Part shown: positions 25,771 through 34,607 of the stretch, piece by piece
Layout of the letters: every line of letters begins with the position of its first letter
Position numbering within the stretch: position 1 is the stretch's first letter
Assembly: GCA_016342685.1 (NCBI GenBank)
Contig: JAEINU010000003.1
Location: 372,001 to 436,000, forward strand
DNA length: 64,000 nucleotides
From: Bacteroidales bacterium
Lineage (GTDB): Bacteria > Bacteroidota > Bacteroidia > Bacteroidales > UBA12077
Direction of reading: 5' to 3'
Translations under genes and position numbers: made by a program
Notes under the pieces: model-generated
Told to the model about the DNA's origin: nothing
Seen by the model: the letters and a program-made list of their open reading frames with translations, nothing else
Databases searched by the model: none

Positions 25771-26143
25771 ATAGGTCTTGATGAATTTGAATAATATTTC
25801 CGCATGTATCATCAAATTCGGCAATAATTCCCCAATCTGTTTTTATTGGTTTTTTAGTAAAGTGTACTCCTAACGATTTCAATCTTTCAAAGGTTTCGTA
25901 AATATTTTCATCGCCCAGTACAATTGAAGGAAGGTTTTTCTTAAAAACTGTTTCTTGGTATTCTTTAGCAAATTTATCTCCTCTTGGTTCAAGTAATAAT
26001 GTGATCCCATTTTCATCTTCGGCAGAAACTACAATTGCTAATTTACCTTCGGGCATAAATAAGTGCTCTTTAAACCCTAATATGCGTGTGTAAAACTTAA
26101 AGGCTTTTATAGGATCATCAACAAAAATACTAGTGAGTTTTAT
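25769..26143 (-). CDS. VOC (glyoxalase-fold) protein without a canonical start codon
   Basis: In-frame translation gives a complete VOC monomer beginning IKLTSIFVDDPIKAFKFYTR and ending TCGNIIQIHQDL, with two beta-alpha-beta-beta-beta units. The first ATG (26056) would remove the first unit, yet the N-terminal part is well conserved in form. Upstream to the preceding in-frame stop there is no ATG, GTG or TTG; ATA at 26143 or 26149 is where a start would be expected. The gene overlaps the end of the Bor-like lipoprotein gene. It may use ATA by coupling, or be newly inactivated. The substrate is unknown. Confidence 0.6.
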   Translation of the reverse strand: MKLTSIFVDDPIKAFKFYTRILGFKEHLFMPEGKLAIVVSAEDENGITLLLEPRGDKFAKEYQETVFKKNLPSIVLGDENIYETFERLKSLGVHFTKKPIKTDWGIIAEFDDTCGNIIQIHQDL

Positions 26144-26471
26144 TTTTATTCGTAGTAGTTTCTGGATTTTTGACCGATTCTTTAATCTTAATCTTCACCG
26201 AATAATAAGAAACAACGCCGAATGTTCCATAAAAAACTAAATTATCGAAGAATGTTCTTTTTGTGATTTTCTCATAATTCTTTATTTTAAGATTTTTTTC
26301 TACATCTTGAATCTGAACTTGGTTCCAAAAAAGATACATGTCTTTTCCTGTCTCGTATACTGTTGTTTTTCCTTCGGTAGTAGAATAGTTTCCTAATTGT
26401 TCTCTTTGAATAGCACAAGAAGACAAGAAAATAATTAAAGTAAATGCTGATAATATTATTTGTTTATTCAT
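26130..26471 (-). CDS. Small Bor-like lipoprotein
   Basis: The lipobox is at residue 19 (FLSSCAIQ). The 94-residue body has the layout of Bor/Iss-type proteins: a strand near YETGKDMYLFWNQVQIQD, then TFFDNLVFYGTFGVVSYYSVKIKI, comparable to the glycine-rich hydrophobic C-terminal strand pair of Bor. Similarity is judged by pattern only. Its 3' end overlaps the upstream part of the VOC reading frame. Function unknown; Bor proteins are surface lipoproteins linked to serum resistance in enterobacteria, which need not apply here. Confidence 0.6.
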   Translation of the reverse strand: MNKQIILSAFTLIIFLSSCAIQREQLGNYSTTEGKTTVYETGKDMYLFWNQVQIQDVEKNLKIKNYEKITKRTFFDNLVFYGTFGVVSYYSVKIKIKESVKNPETTTNKNKTH

Positions 26472-26497
26472 ATTGATTTTTTAAGATCAATGATTAA

Positions 26498-27037
26498 TTA
26501 ATCATTGAATAAATTGAGTTGTTTGTTTTGTTTATTTTTAGATTCTAATTGTAATAACTTATTCTTCACATTAAGCCCTCCGGCATATCCAACAAGTTTA
26601 CCATTGCTTCCTATTATACGATGGCATGGCACAATAATAGATATTGCATTTGCTCCATTAGCAGATGCAACAGCCCGAATAGCTTTTTCTTTGTTCATTT
26701 TTTTTGATAAGCCCAAATAGGTTTCAGTTTCTCCAAATGGAATTTTTAACAATTCGTTCCAAACTTCTTTTTGAAAATCGGTTCCAATAAAATTTAATGG
26801 AACATTAAAAATTTCTCGTTCACCATTCGTATATTCATTAAGTTGTTGAATTGTTAATTGAATTGTTTCTGAATTTTCTTCAAAATAACTTGCATTTAAT
26901 CCGTTCTGAATTCTTTTATCGATTTCGGTTCTCATTTTTCTGTATCTCCAATCGCAAATACAAAGTTGATTGTTAAATGAACCAATTATTAATTCGCCGA
27001 ATGGTATTTTAACATATTGTATACTTATTCTGTTCAT
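26498..27037 (-). CDS. ogt: Methylated-DNA-protein cysteine methyltransferase
   Basis: A 179-residue suicide repair enzyme that moves methyl groups from O6-methylguanine (and O4-methylthymine) to its own cysteine. The active site is IIVPCHRIIG with acceptor C138; the recognition helix ATENGA-type segment appears as RAVASANGANAISI; the Asn hinge and the late GYAGGLNVKNKLLQLE match the family. The N-terminal Ada-like domain is present. It starts six bases after the amidase stop, probably co-transcribed. Confidence 0.95.
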   Translation of the reverse strand: MNRISIQYVKIPFGELIIGSFNNQLCICDWRYRKMRTEIDKRIQNGLNASYFEENSETIQLTIQQLNEYTNGEREIFNVPLNFIGTDFQKEVWNELLKIPFGETETYLGLSKKMNKEKAIRAVASANGANAISIIVPCHRIIGSNGKLVGYAGGLNVKNKLLQLESKNKQNKQLNLFND

Positions 27038-27043
27038 TTTATA

Positions 27044-28624
27044 CTATTCAGATTTAAATTCGGGAATTATTCTATGCTTGGTCGCCTGTTCGTATGAGTA
27101 GGCAATTTCAATTAATACAGGTTCGCTCCATGCGCGACCAAAAAATGAAACGCCGACAGGAAGGCCATTCACATTTCCCATAGGAACAGTTATGTTTGGA
27201 TAACCCGATTGAGCTGCTGGAGAAGAACTCCCCATCATATAATGATCTCCATTCAAAAGATCTGTTTTCCATGCTGGAGAACCTGTAGGTGCTATTATTG
27301 CATCTAAATTGTATTTATCCATTACCCTATCGATGCCATTTTTGCGAGCTCCTTTTATTAGTTTCGATAAGGCATTTTTATATTCTTTAGAAGATAAATC
27401 GCCTTTTTTATTAGCCATTAGCAAGTACTCTTGGTTATAGTGTAACAATTCAATAGAGTCATTTTTATTAAATTCAATTAACTCATCCAGATTTTTTATT
27501 GGAGCATCAGGACCTAGTGATTTGAAATAATTATTTAAACCATCTTTATACTCATAAAGCATAATTTCAAATGAAAAAATATCAACTTCAGGTTTAGCAA
27601 TTTCATCTATTTCGATGATTTCGACACCTTTCGACTTAAGAAAATCAACTGTTTCATTCATGAGTTTATCAACTTTGTAATGAGCTCCCAAAGCTTTTGT
27701 ATACAATCCAATTCTTTTTCCTTCTAATCCATCATTTATTAGGAATTTAGTATAGTCTGTAAATGATTTCCCTTTGCTTTCTAATGTTTTACTATCCATG
27801 TTATCAACACCAACAAGTGCACCCAAGCAAATAACAGCATCTTCAACTGTTCTTGCCATTGGGCCAGGAGTATCCTGTGTAAAGGAAATTGGCACAATGC
27901 CAGAACGACTAATTAATCCTACGGTGGGTTTTATTCCAACAATTCCGTTGTTATTTGATGGGCAAACAATCGACCCATTTGTTTCGGTACCAATAGCAAG
28001 TATTGTTAAATTAGCAGATACAGCAACACCAGATCCAGAACTTGAACCACAAGGATTCCTGCTTAAAACATATGGGTTTTTAGTTTGTCCGTTAATTCCG
28101 CTCCATCCGCTCGACGATAATTCACCTCTAAAATTGGCCCATTCGCTTAAATTTGCTTTTGCTAGTATAATAGCACCTGCTTCACGTAATTTCTTTGCAA
28201 CATAACTATCCTGAAGAGGAAAGGAATTACTTAAAGCTCTTGAGCCTGCAGTGGTTGGCATTTTGTCGTGAGTGTCTATATTATCTTTTAAAACAATTGG
28301 AATTCCATGTAAAGGACCGCGAATTTCTCCGGCTTTGAATTCTTTGTCTAGTTCCTGTGCTATTTCTAGTGCATCAGGATTAATAACAATTATTGAATTT
28401 AACTCATAACCATTTTTATCGATTTGATTTATTCGATCGATATAAGCTTGGGTAAGTTCGGCTATTGAATAATCTCCATTTTTTAATGATTTATGAATTT
28501 CAGAAATTGTTAATTCATTGTAATCAAATTCTGTAGAGGAATAAGGAAATGTTTTCTTTTCTTTTGGTTGACACGAAATTAAAAGTATTAAACTTACGAT
28601 TAGGAAAGAATATAATCTACTCAT
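27044..28624 (-). CDS. Amidase-signature family lipoprotein
   Basis: The lipobox is at about residue 18 (LILLISCQP). The amidase-signature Ser-cisSer-Lys triad is intact: Lys in IPIVLKDNIDT, cis-Ser in the GSSSGSGVAV loop and nucleophilic Ser in GTETNGSIVCPS. At 526 residues it matches secreted amidase-signature hydrolases rather than GatA, as no GatB/C genes are near. It would hydrolyse amide bonds of an unidentified substrate in the periplasm. It lies upstream of ogt and is separated from csp by a terminator. Confidence 0.92.
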   Translation of the reverse strand: MSRLYSFLIVSLILLISCQPKEKKTFPYSSTEFDYNELTISEIHKSLKNGDYSIAELTQAYIDRINQIDKNGYELNSIIVINPDALEIAQELDKEFKAGEIRGPLHGIPIVLKDNIDTHDKMPTTAGSRALSNSFPLQDSYVAKKLREAGAIILAKANLSEWANFRGELSSSGWSGINGQTKNPYVLSRNPCGSSSGSGVAVSANLTILAIGTETNGSIVCPSNNNGIVGIKPTVGLISRSGIVPISFTQDTPGPMARTVEDAVICLGALVGVDNMDSKTLESKGKSFTDYTKFLINDGLEGKRIGLYTKALGAHYKVDKLMNETVDFLKSKGVEIIEIDEIAKPEVDIFSFEIMLYEYKDGLNNYFKSLGPDAPIKNLDELIEFNKNDSIELLHYNQEYLLMANKKGDLSSKEYKNALSKLIKGARKNGIDRVMDKYNLDAIIAPTGSPAWKTDLLNGDHYMMGSSSPAAQSGYPNITVPMGNVNGLPVGVSFFGRAWSEPVLIEIAYSYEQATKHRIIPEFKSE

Positions 28625-28695
28625 AATAAAGATTTTAAGATTGTTATTATTATTTCACAAGTTAATAATAATCTTCTAAACAGCAAGGCATAAAA

Positions 28696-28725
28696 AAAGC
28701 CTGTCAGAAACTGACAGGCTTTAAT
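28696..28725 (-). terminator. Terminator of the first cold-shock gene
   Basis: AAAGCCTGTCAG / CTGACAGGCTTT with loop of three; on the minus strand it is followed by TTTT. The same stem core occurs behind the other two csp genes. Confidence 0.9.
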
Positions 28726-28752
28726 TTAAGTTTTAAAGATAAGTAATAAATA

Positions 28753-28944
28753 TTATATTACTTTTACGTTTACGGCGTTAAGTCCTTTTTTACCTTCTTG
28801 TAATTCGAATTCAACAACGTCACCTTCACGGATTTCGTCGATTAAACCTGATACGTGTACAAAATGTTCTTTGTTTGATCCATCTTCAGTTATAAATCCA
28901 AATCCTTTAGATTCATTGAAGAATTTTACTGTTCCTTTGTTCAT
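28753..28944 (-). CDS. CspA-family cold-shock protein (copy 1)
   Basis: A 63-residue OB-fold with RNP1 KGFGFITED and RNP2 HFVHVSGL. It binds single-stranded nucleic acid and acts as an RNA chaperone. It differs from copy 2 (30440-30631) at only three residues, and the leader and terminator are also near identical, showing duplication of the whole unit around the DEAD-box helicase gene. The -7 box TAAATTTG and long leader are consistent with cold-responsive translation control. Confidence 0.95.
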   Translation of the reverse strand: MNKGTVKFFNESKGFGFITEDGSNKEHFVHVSGLIDEIREGDVVEFELQEGKKGLNAVNVKVI

Positions 28945-28973
28945 TATTAAAATTTTATAAATTATTTAAAGTG

Positions 28974-28981
28974 CAAATTTA
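28974..28981 (-). promoter_or_regulatory. -7 box and leader of csp copy 1
   Basis: TAAATTTG on the minus strand, followed by the leader motif CACTTTAAATAATT that recurs at the other cold-shock genes. Confidence 0.55.
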
Positions 28982-29143
28982 ATGTTATATCTTATTATCT
29001 TATAGTTTTTTTGCAATTTTTTTGCAATTTTTTAAAATGTATTTTGAATTTAAACATATAACAATGCAAATAATATTTTGTTTAATGATTGGGGGTATTA
29101 TTTCTTTCTAAAAAATGAAGAGTTTTTATCTTTAAAAAAAGAA

Positions 29144-29151
29144 TACCTTTG
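29144..29151 (+). promoter_or_regulatory. -7 box and leader of the DEAD-box helicase gene
   Basis: TACCTTTG followed directly by CACTTTAATAATT, nearly the leader motif of the csp genes on the opposite strand. Confidence 0.55.
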
Positions 29152-29179
29152 CACTTTAATAATTACTAGAGATTTACTG

Positions 29180-30382
29180 ATGAAGTTTACAGAATTTAAT
29201 TTGGATGAGCAATTACTAGAAGCTATCTCATATATGGGATTTGACACTGCAACTCCAATTCAGGAAAAATCGATTCCTGAAATAATGAAAGAAAAAGATC
29301 TTATAGCTTGCGCACAAACGGGTACAGGAAAAACAGCGGCTTTTATTTTACCTATTTTAAATAAGTTAAGCCAAGCAAATTATAAATCAGTAAATACTTT
29401 AATTATTGTTCCAACAAGAGAGTTGGCTTTACAGATTGATCAACAAATTCAAGGGTTTTCGTATTTTGTGCCTGTAAGTTCTTTGCCTGTTTACGGAGGA
29501 GGCGATGGTAGCGATTTTGAAACAGAACGAAAAGCACTTTCTGGAAATACTGATATTATTGTTGCAACTCCCGGAAAGTTATTATCACATTTGAAAATGG
29601 GATATGTGAAGTTTGAAAACATCAAACATTTGATTTTAGATGAGGCGGATAAGATGCTCGATATGGGCTTTTCCGAAGATATTAAAAAAATCATTTCGTT
29701 TATTCCTAAAAAGCGACAAACTCTTATGTTTAGTGCAACAATGCCGCCTAAAATAAGAACCTTAGCGAATGAAATCTTACATGCTCCGGAGGAAATATCG
29801 ATTGAGCTTTCTAAGCCAGCCGAAGGGGTTTTACAAGCTGCATATTTGGTTTATGATACGCAAAAAACAGACATTATTAAAAAATTGATTGCTGACAAAC
29901 CCGATTACGACAGTATATTAATTTTTACATCGACTAAAAGTAAGGTGTCGGAAATTGCACGAGGAATGAAAGGCCAGGGATATAGTGTTGAGGGGATTTC
30001 TTCTGACTTAGAGCAACAACAAAGAGAAGATGTTTTGTCGCGGTTTAGGTCGAAAAGAACACGTGTGTTGGTTGCTACTGATGTTATTAGTCGTGGGATT
30101 GATATTAAGGATATTAATTTGATAATAAATTACGATGTTCCTATGGATGCCGAAGATTATGTGCATCGAGTTGGTAGAACAGCAAGGGCAAATACAACAG
30201 GTGTAGCACTTACGCTAATTAATGAGAACGATATGCAAAGATTTAAGCGTATTGAGGATTTAATAGAACGGGAGATAATCAAAATGCCTGTTCCGGCAGA
30301 AATGGGCGAGAGTCCAAAATGGAATCCAAAACCAGCGTTTAAAAATAAGCGAAAATTTAAAAGTAAATCAAAACGAAAATAA
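29180..30382 (+). CDS. DEAD-box RNA helicase (RhlE-like)
   Basis: A 400-residue helicase with the full motif set: Q motif FDTATPIQEKSIPEI, motif I AQTGTGKTA, Ia PTRELALQ, II LDEADKMLDMGF, III SATMPP, IV ILIFTSTK, V ATDVISRGIDI and VI HRVGRTAR, then a short basic tail (KPAFKNKRKFKSKSKRK). It unwinds structured RNA in the cytoplasm, typically for ribosome assembly or mRNA at low temperature. ATG 29180 is chosen over the upstream start because the extra 34 residues would cover the promoter and are not family-like. It lies between two csp genes. Confidence 0.95.
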   Translation: MKFTEFNLDEQLLEAISYMGFDTATPIQEKSIPEIMKEKDLIACAQTGTGKTAAFILPILNKLSQANYKSVNTLIIVPTRELALQIDQQIQGFSYFVPVSSLPVYGGGDGSDFETERKALSGNTDIIVATPGKLLSHLKMGYVKFENIKHLILDEADKMLDMGFSEDIKKIISFIPKKRQTLMFSATMPPKIRTLANEILHAPEEISIELSKPAEGVLQAAYLVYDTQKTDIIKKLIADKPDYDSILIFTSTKSKVSEIARGMKGQGYSVEGISSDLEQQQREDVLSRFRSKRTRVLVATDVISRGIDIKDINLIINYDVPMDAEDYVHRVGRTARANTTGVALTLINENDMQRFKRIEDLIEREIIKMPVPAEMGESPKWNPKPAFKNKRKFKSKSKRK

Positions 30383-30412
30383 AAAAAGCCTGTCAGTGTT
30401 GACAGGCTTTTT
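30383..30412. terminator. Bidirectional terminator between helicase and csp copy 2
   Basis: AAAAAGCCTGTCA / TGACAGGCTTTTT with loop GTGT; A- and T-runs on both sides serve both convergent genes. Confidence 0.92.
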
Positions 30413-30439
30413 CAGTATCGTAAAGTTAAAAGAGTAAAA

Positions 30440-30631
30440 TTAAATTACTTTAACGTTTACTGCATTTAATCCTTTTTTACCTTCTTGTAGTTCAAATTCA
30501 ACAACGTCACCTTCATTGATTTCGTCGATTAAACCTGATACGTGTACAAAATGTTCTTTGTTTGATTCATCTTCAGTTATAAATCCAAATCCTTTAGATT
30601 CATTGAAGAATTTTACTGTGCCTTTGTTCAT
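30440..30631 (-). CDS. CspA-family cold-shock protein (copy 2)
   Basis: A 63-residue cold-shock domain, identical to copy 1 except at three positions (E for G after TED, N for R and a neighbouring change in the DEI loop). RNP1 and RNP2 are intact. Its leader is identical to copy 1 for more than 25 bases upstream of the ATG. It is convergent with the helicase gene and shares its terminator. Confidence 0.95.
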   Translation of the reverse strand: MNKGTVKFFNESKGFGFITEDESNKEHFVHVSGLIDEINEGDVVEFELQEGKKGLNAVNVKVI

Positions 30632-30660
30632 TATTAAAATTTTATAAATTATTTAAAGCA

Positions 30661-30668
30661 CAAAGGTA
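30661..30668 (-). promoter_or_regulatory. -7 box of csp copy 2
   Basis: TACCTTTG on the minus strand, followed by TGCTTTAAATAATT. Confidence 0.55.
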
Positions 30669-30842
30669 GTATTGTATCTTAATATACAAGCATTTATTCA
30701 AAAAAAAATGATCTTTTTACAAAAATATCACTGGGCAGCCTATAAAACAATGATTCTGAGTGCTTTTTTATTTGAAGATTATTTAATTTTAAACAAAAAC
30801 ACAGACAATTTTGCCTGCGTTTTTATCTAGATTGATAGCTGT

Positions 30843-31787
30843 TTATACATTCTTCATCTTTTCGTCGATTGCGCTTATTATATCGGAAGATGCCCCGTGT
30901 TCTATTGCTTTTGCTTTTATTTCCGCTAAGGAATTTAAACTGTTTAATTTATCTTCTTGTTTTTGGGATTCTTTTCCTGCTTTAATTTTTGAGCTTACTT
31001 CATGACTGTCGTTCTGATTTGTTCCTTTAAATACAGCAATAATTAGCTCAGCAACTCTTTCTAAAATTGTTGAAACAGCATCTGCTGAGAATCCGCCAAC
31101 AACTGCAAGGATCTCATCAGAGAAATGGAAATTTTCAATTTGAATTACATCTTTAAAAATCAAAGCTAGGATTGTACCTGCTGTTATACCTAAAAGAAAT
31201 CGAATTAAGTATGTTGGATTATAACTTGGATCAAACGTTCTATTTACTAAATATTTTCTAGATGAAGAGAGGGTGTAGAAGCCCGCACCTAATCCACTAG
31301 CAAATAATAATGAGAGTAACTGATAAATTGATTTGTCATTAAGGGAATATGAAATTAAGAATAAAATTAAACACAAAATTGTTAGTATAATTATTAAGTT
31401 TATTACTTTGTTGTTGGCAAAAAATAAACCATAAGCTTGTTTTGTGTAGTTTATTGTCTCCGGATTGGCAGGATATGTTAGTTTGGTTAGTTTATTATAA
31501 ACAGAGAGTGAATTATAATAAAGTGTTTCATATTCTTCGAAATCTGAAATCTTTTTTGATTCAGGGATCTCTTGCTTGTTTGGATGTTTACAGAAATGCT
31601 CAATTTCTGCAATATTTGTTGTTAGCGTTGAGATATCTTTATTTATTGAATCTGATATTTCTATTCCTTTATCTGAAAGAAACTTATGCATTGTTATAAT
31701 ATCCTTTTCTAGATCTTTTACTTTATTCAGGATTCCTTTATCTTTTTCAATTGGTGTCGAGAAAATTCTTTCGATAATATTTGCCAT
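30843..31787 (-). CDS. Unrecognised membrane protein, last gene of a three-gene operon
   Basis: I do not recognise a family. Residues 1-120 are soluble and largely helical (KVKDLEKDIITMHKFLSDK). Four membrane helices follow at about 128-147, 152-170, 193-212 and possibly 225-245, then a polar helical tail (SSKIKAGKESQKQEDKLN). The pattern resembles a membrane protein with a coiled-coil cytosolic head. It lies 30 bases after the coiled-coil protein gene, so the two are likely co-expressed partners. Confidence 0.7.
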   Translation of the reverse strand: MANIIERIFSTPIEKDKGILNKVKDLEKDIITMHKFLSDKGIEISDSINKDISTLTTNIAEIEHFCKHPNKQEIPESKKISDFEEYETLYYNSLSVYNKLTKLTYPANPETINYTKQAYGLFFANNKVINLIIILTILCLILFLISYSLNDKSIYQLLSLLFASGLGAGFYTLSSSRKYLVNRTFDPSYNPTYLIRFLLGITAGTILALIFKDVIQIENFHFSDEILAVVGGFSADAVSTILERVAELIIAVFKGTNQNDSHEVSSKIKAGKESQKQEDKLNSLNSLAEIKAKAIEHGASSDIISAIDEKMKNV

Positions 31788-31817
31788 AATTGATTCAGTT
31801 TAATATTGGTTTTGTTC

Positions 31818-33617
31818 TTAAAAATTGAGTTCTTTCATTAAAAATGGTACACGGATACTTATTAATAAATACCAATCTCCTTGAGTAAAATTATAACCGT
31901 ATCCACTAACTAAATAATCATTAAAAATGGATACAACAGGAGCTGCACCAAATTCGAATGGATTGTCGGTTTCAAAATTTAGAGTAGAAATATTGACACC
32001 TACACCCACATCAATAAATTTGCGATAGAATGTTCTTTTAGCTTTTGTGCCAAACTTAAAAAGTGTATTTGAACTTACAACCGCTGTAAAATTTTCATCT
32101 CCTTTGTTAGGTTTTACAAATGCTATACCCACATTGGTTACAATATGTGCCTGGGTTTTTATTAATGTAAAATATTCCTTGCCTAATGTTTTAGGTTTTT
32201 CATTTACCTTACCGCTGCGCATTTCTAAAACTACATTATCACCTTCTTCGCGGTAGCCAGTATTGTTTTTAATATCTAAAACAGTCATTTTTGGAAGATC
32301 TTTCAGGTCAAGTTTTTTAACCTTGTCGGAGAAATCGGCCGATAATTTATTAATCTCACTTATCGTTCTATATCCTGTAAGTTCTGAATGAACTTGGTTA
32401 ATAGCCGTTCTTCCTTGGTCTAATTTATCAGTAATAATTTTTTCGATTGAATCTTGAAATGTATTTATAGCTAATTCGATATTGTTTGGAATAACTTCTT
32501 TATTATCGTCAATTATTTTAATGATTTTCTTTGCATCAGTAACTATAGAAGACACGTTGCCTGATAATTTTTGAAGATCTTTAAGAATAAGCTTAATCGT
32601 TTCGACATTTAAAGATAGATCTGTCTCTGAATACTTTTCATAGAGATGTTTTAGCTCGAATTGGATTAATATGAGTGAGTTTTTAAGAGAAATTATGGTT
32701 TGTTCCAGTTCATCAATCGGAATGTCTTGTTTCAGTATTTTTTCCGATTCTTTTAAAAGCTCTGTAGTAGATTCAGTTAAATCATCTATAATAGGTTTTA
32801 TGATTTCTGTGTCAAATTTGTCAATGTAATTCGATAAAGCTTTAGAAATGCCAATCTTATTAATTGAATCACAAGCTTTCTGGAGGTTTTTTATTTCGTC
32901 GAGTTGTTTGTCATTTAAAGTTAGATTTAACTCATAAGGGTCGTAAAATTCAGGTGGTTCAAAACTATCAAATCCTTCTATGTGTATCGATTGTTTTTCG
33001 TTGTTGCTAATACGATGAAGAGTTGCAGCCATTTGAACATAAATCCCTTCGTTTTCTAGGAGTTGATCAAGTTCCATGCGTAAAGTTAAGGCGTATTTAT
33101 GTGATGCCTGAAACAGCTCTAAGTATACATTCGACCAACTATTGTCGCCATCGCTTATAGCTTTATAAAAAGCATCGTTTAATACAGCTCTCAAAGCGTC
33201 GTCTTCTTCCGATAATCCAATTAGGTTTAAGGATAGATTGGAAATAGTATCGCTTATAGAATTTAAGATTTTTATTTTTTCATCGTTGGATTTACTCTTG
33301 TTATAAGCAATGATTCCCTCCGAATATTTGGGCAAGCTTTTAAGACCTTCTTTCGATAATTCATTTAAAATAATAACTTTATTTATTAGCCTGTCAATTT
33401 CAGTTTCCTGATTTGACAAACTACTTAATTCTTTCCGAATATTTTCTTGATTAAAATTTATGAGTATGCGACTACTTATATCGATATTGTGATATACAAG
33501 TAAGCTATCAATAGATTCTTCCTTTCCATTTGGTTTGCTTTCTGTTAAATCCCAAATAGATTGACCATAGTTTATATTTACACAAACTATAAATAATAAA
33601 GTGAGTATATATTTCAT
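31818..33617 (-). CDS. Unrecognised exported coiled-coil protein with beta C-terminus
   Basis: A signal peptide (MKYILTLLFIVCVNINYGQ) is followed by about 430 residues of long amphipathic helices (for example LYLELFQASHKYALTLRMEL and DELEQTIISLKNSLILIQFE), then about 150 residues rich in beta strands ending LLISIRVPFLMKELNF, resembling a partial outer-membrane barrel or anchoring domain. ATG 33617 is chosen because 15 basic residues upstream would spoil the signal peptide. It is the second gene of three. A periplasm-spanning scaffold between the membranes is a reasonable but unproven reading. Confidence 0.7.
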   Translation of the reverse strand: MKYILTLLFIVCVNINYGQSIWDLTESKPNGKEESIDSLLVYHNIDISSRILINFNQENIRKELSSLSNQETEIDRLINKVIILNELSKEGLKSLPKYSEGIIAYNKSKSNDEKIKILNSISDTISNLSLNLIGLSEEDDALRAVLNDAFYKAISDGDNSWSNVYLELFQASHKYALTLRMELDQLLENEGIYVQMAATLHRISNNEKQSIHIEGFDSFEPPEFYDPYELNLTLNDKQLDEIKNLQKACDSINKIGISKALSNYIDKFDTEIIKPIIDDLTESTTELLKESEKILKQDIPIDELEQTIISLKNSLILIQFELKHLYEKYSETDLSLNVETIKLILKDLQKLSGNVSSIVTDAKKIIKIIDDNKEVIPNNIELAINTFQDSIEKIITDKLDQGRTAINQVHSELTGYRTISEINKLSADFSDKVKKLDLKDLPKMTVLDIKNNTGYREEGDNVVLEMRSGKVNEKPKTLGKEYFTLIKTQAHIVTNVGIAFVKPNKGDENFTAVVSSNTLFKFGTKAKRTFYRKFIDVGVGVNISTLNFETDNPFEFGAAPVVSIFNDYLVSGYGYNFTQGDWYLLISIRVPFLMKELNF

Positions 33618-33628
33618 AGTTCCTGTGA

Positions 33629-34015
33629 TTAACCTTTTAATGCAAGTTGGAATGATTTCCATATTCGGAGAATGTCTAATTTATTTTCGTCTTTTTTAAT
33701 TACATCAACAACTTTGTCAATAATTGAAAGGGCAAAGGCGTATGTGTTGTCCAAATCATTTAGCTTATTTAATGGATCGTTAAGACTTTCGATAATATCA
33801 GAAACTACGGTATAGTCAGTTATCCAAATAACCATTCCGGGATCTTGATTGCTACCTGCGGCTTTGGTAGCCAGATCTAAAATCTTGTTTACAGTTTCGC
33901 CGGTACCTAAAACGATGAATAGCAGATAGGCTTCTTCGAAAATTAGCTTCTTAAAGGAATTTTTAGCTTCTTCGGGATATTGACAGGGTAGGGTGATAAG
34001 TTTTTCGTGATTCAT
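33629..34015 (-). CDS. Unrecognised small soluble protein, first gene of the operon
   Basis: 128 residues with no signal peptide and no motif I know. It is mostly helical with one hydrophobic segment (EEAYLLFIVLGTGETVNKIL) and a central MVIWITDYTVVSDII. It begins 317 bases from the divergent small gene at 34332 and ends 11 bases before the coiled-coil gene. Three adjacent unrecognised genes with one promoter region suggest a functional unit. Confidence 0.65.
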   Translation of the reverse strand: MNHEKLITLPCQYPEEAKNSFKKLIFEEAYLLFIVLGTGETVNKILDLATKAAGSNQDPGMVIWITDYTVVSDIIESLNDPLNKLNDLDNTYAFALSIIDKVVDVIKKDENKLDILRIWKSFQLALKG

Positions 34016-34331
34016 AGCTAAAGGATTTCGTTAATAAACACTCTATATCTATTTATTCTGAAAATGGACAAATAGTAACCCTAATTTAACGACTTATTTT
34101 TATATAACCTTAAAAATCAGAATTATAAGAGGTGCCAAAAATAGATGGATTGCTTTAATGATAGGGAGTTTAGTTCTATTTTTAGAATCATTATAAATTG
34201 AATGTCAATCAATTAAGTGTTTTGTAAATGTGGAGTTTTTTTTAAAGAAGATTATCAAAAGTATTGTAATTACAATACTTAATCCTACAAAGATTTTTTG
34301 TTAATTTGTTATTAAATTAAATCTCACGAAT
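34016..34331. other. Divergent intergenic region with a 22-bp perfect palindrome
   Basis: No gene is seen. AAGTATTGTAA / TTACAATACTT at 34259-34280 is perfectly symmetric without spacer and is the only clear structure. It lies 52 bases before the + strand gene, and could control one or both divergent units. Confidence 0.5.
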
Positions 34332-34538
34332 ATGGCATTAAGTGAAAGTGGCGAAAGACTTCGCCTGGCAATAATAAAAGCAATTGATGATCATATAATT
34401 ACTCCGGAAGAATACGACGAGATTATAAATATCTCAATGGAAGATGGTCATATTGATTCTCAAGAAAGAGCTTTATTAGCTCAACTTCAACAGATGATCG
34501 AAAATAAGGAAGTTAAATTTGCTCGAATAAAAGAATAA
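34332..34538 (+). CDS. Small acidic helical protein
   Basis: 68 residues, no signal peptide, helical, with the repeated pattern D-x-x-I-(T/D)-x-x-E (IDDHIITPEEYDEII and MEDGHIDSQERALLAQL). This has the look of paired short helix-loop-helix units, comparable to the acidic helical repeats of TerB-type or EF-hand-like proteins, but the calcium loop is incomplete. Function unknown. It is divergent from the three-gene operon. Confidence 0.65.
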   Translation: MALSESGERLRLAIIKAIDDHIITPEEYDEIINISMEDGHIDSQERALLAQLQQMIENKEVKFARIKE

Positions 34539-34607
34539 GCCAACATTCCGTTTTTTAATCTCCAATTACTCGTCTTATCATTATTATATTGCTCAATTAC
34601 AATATCT

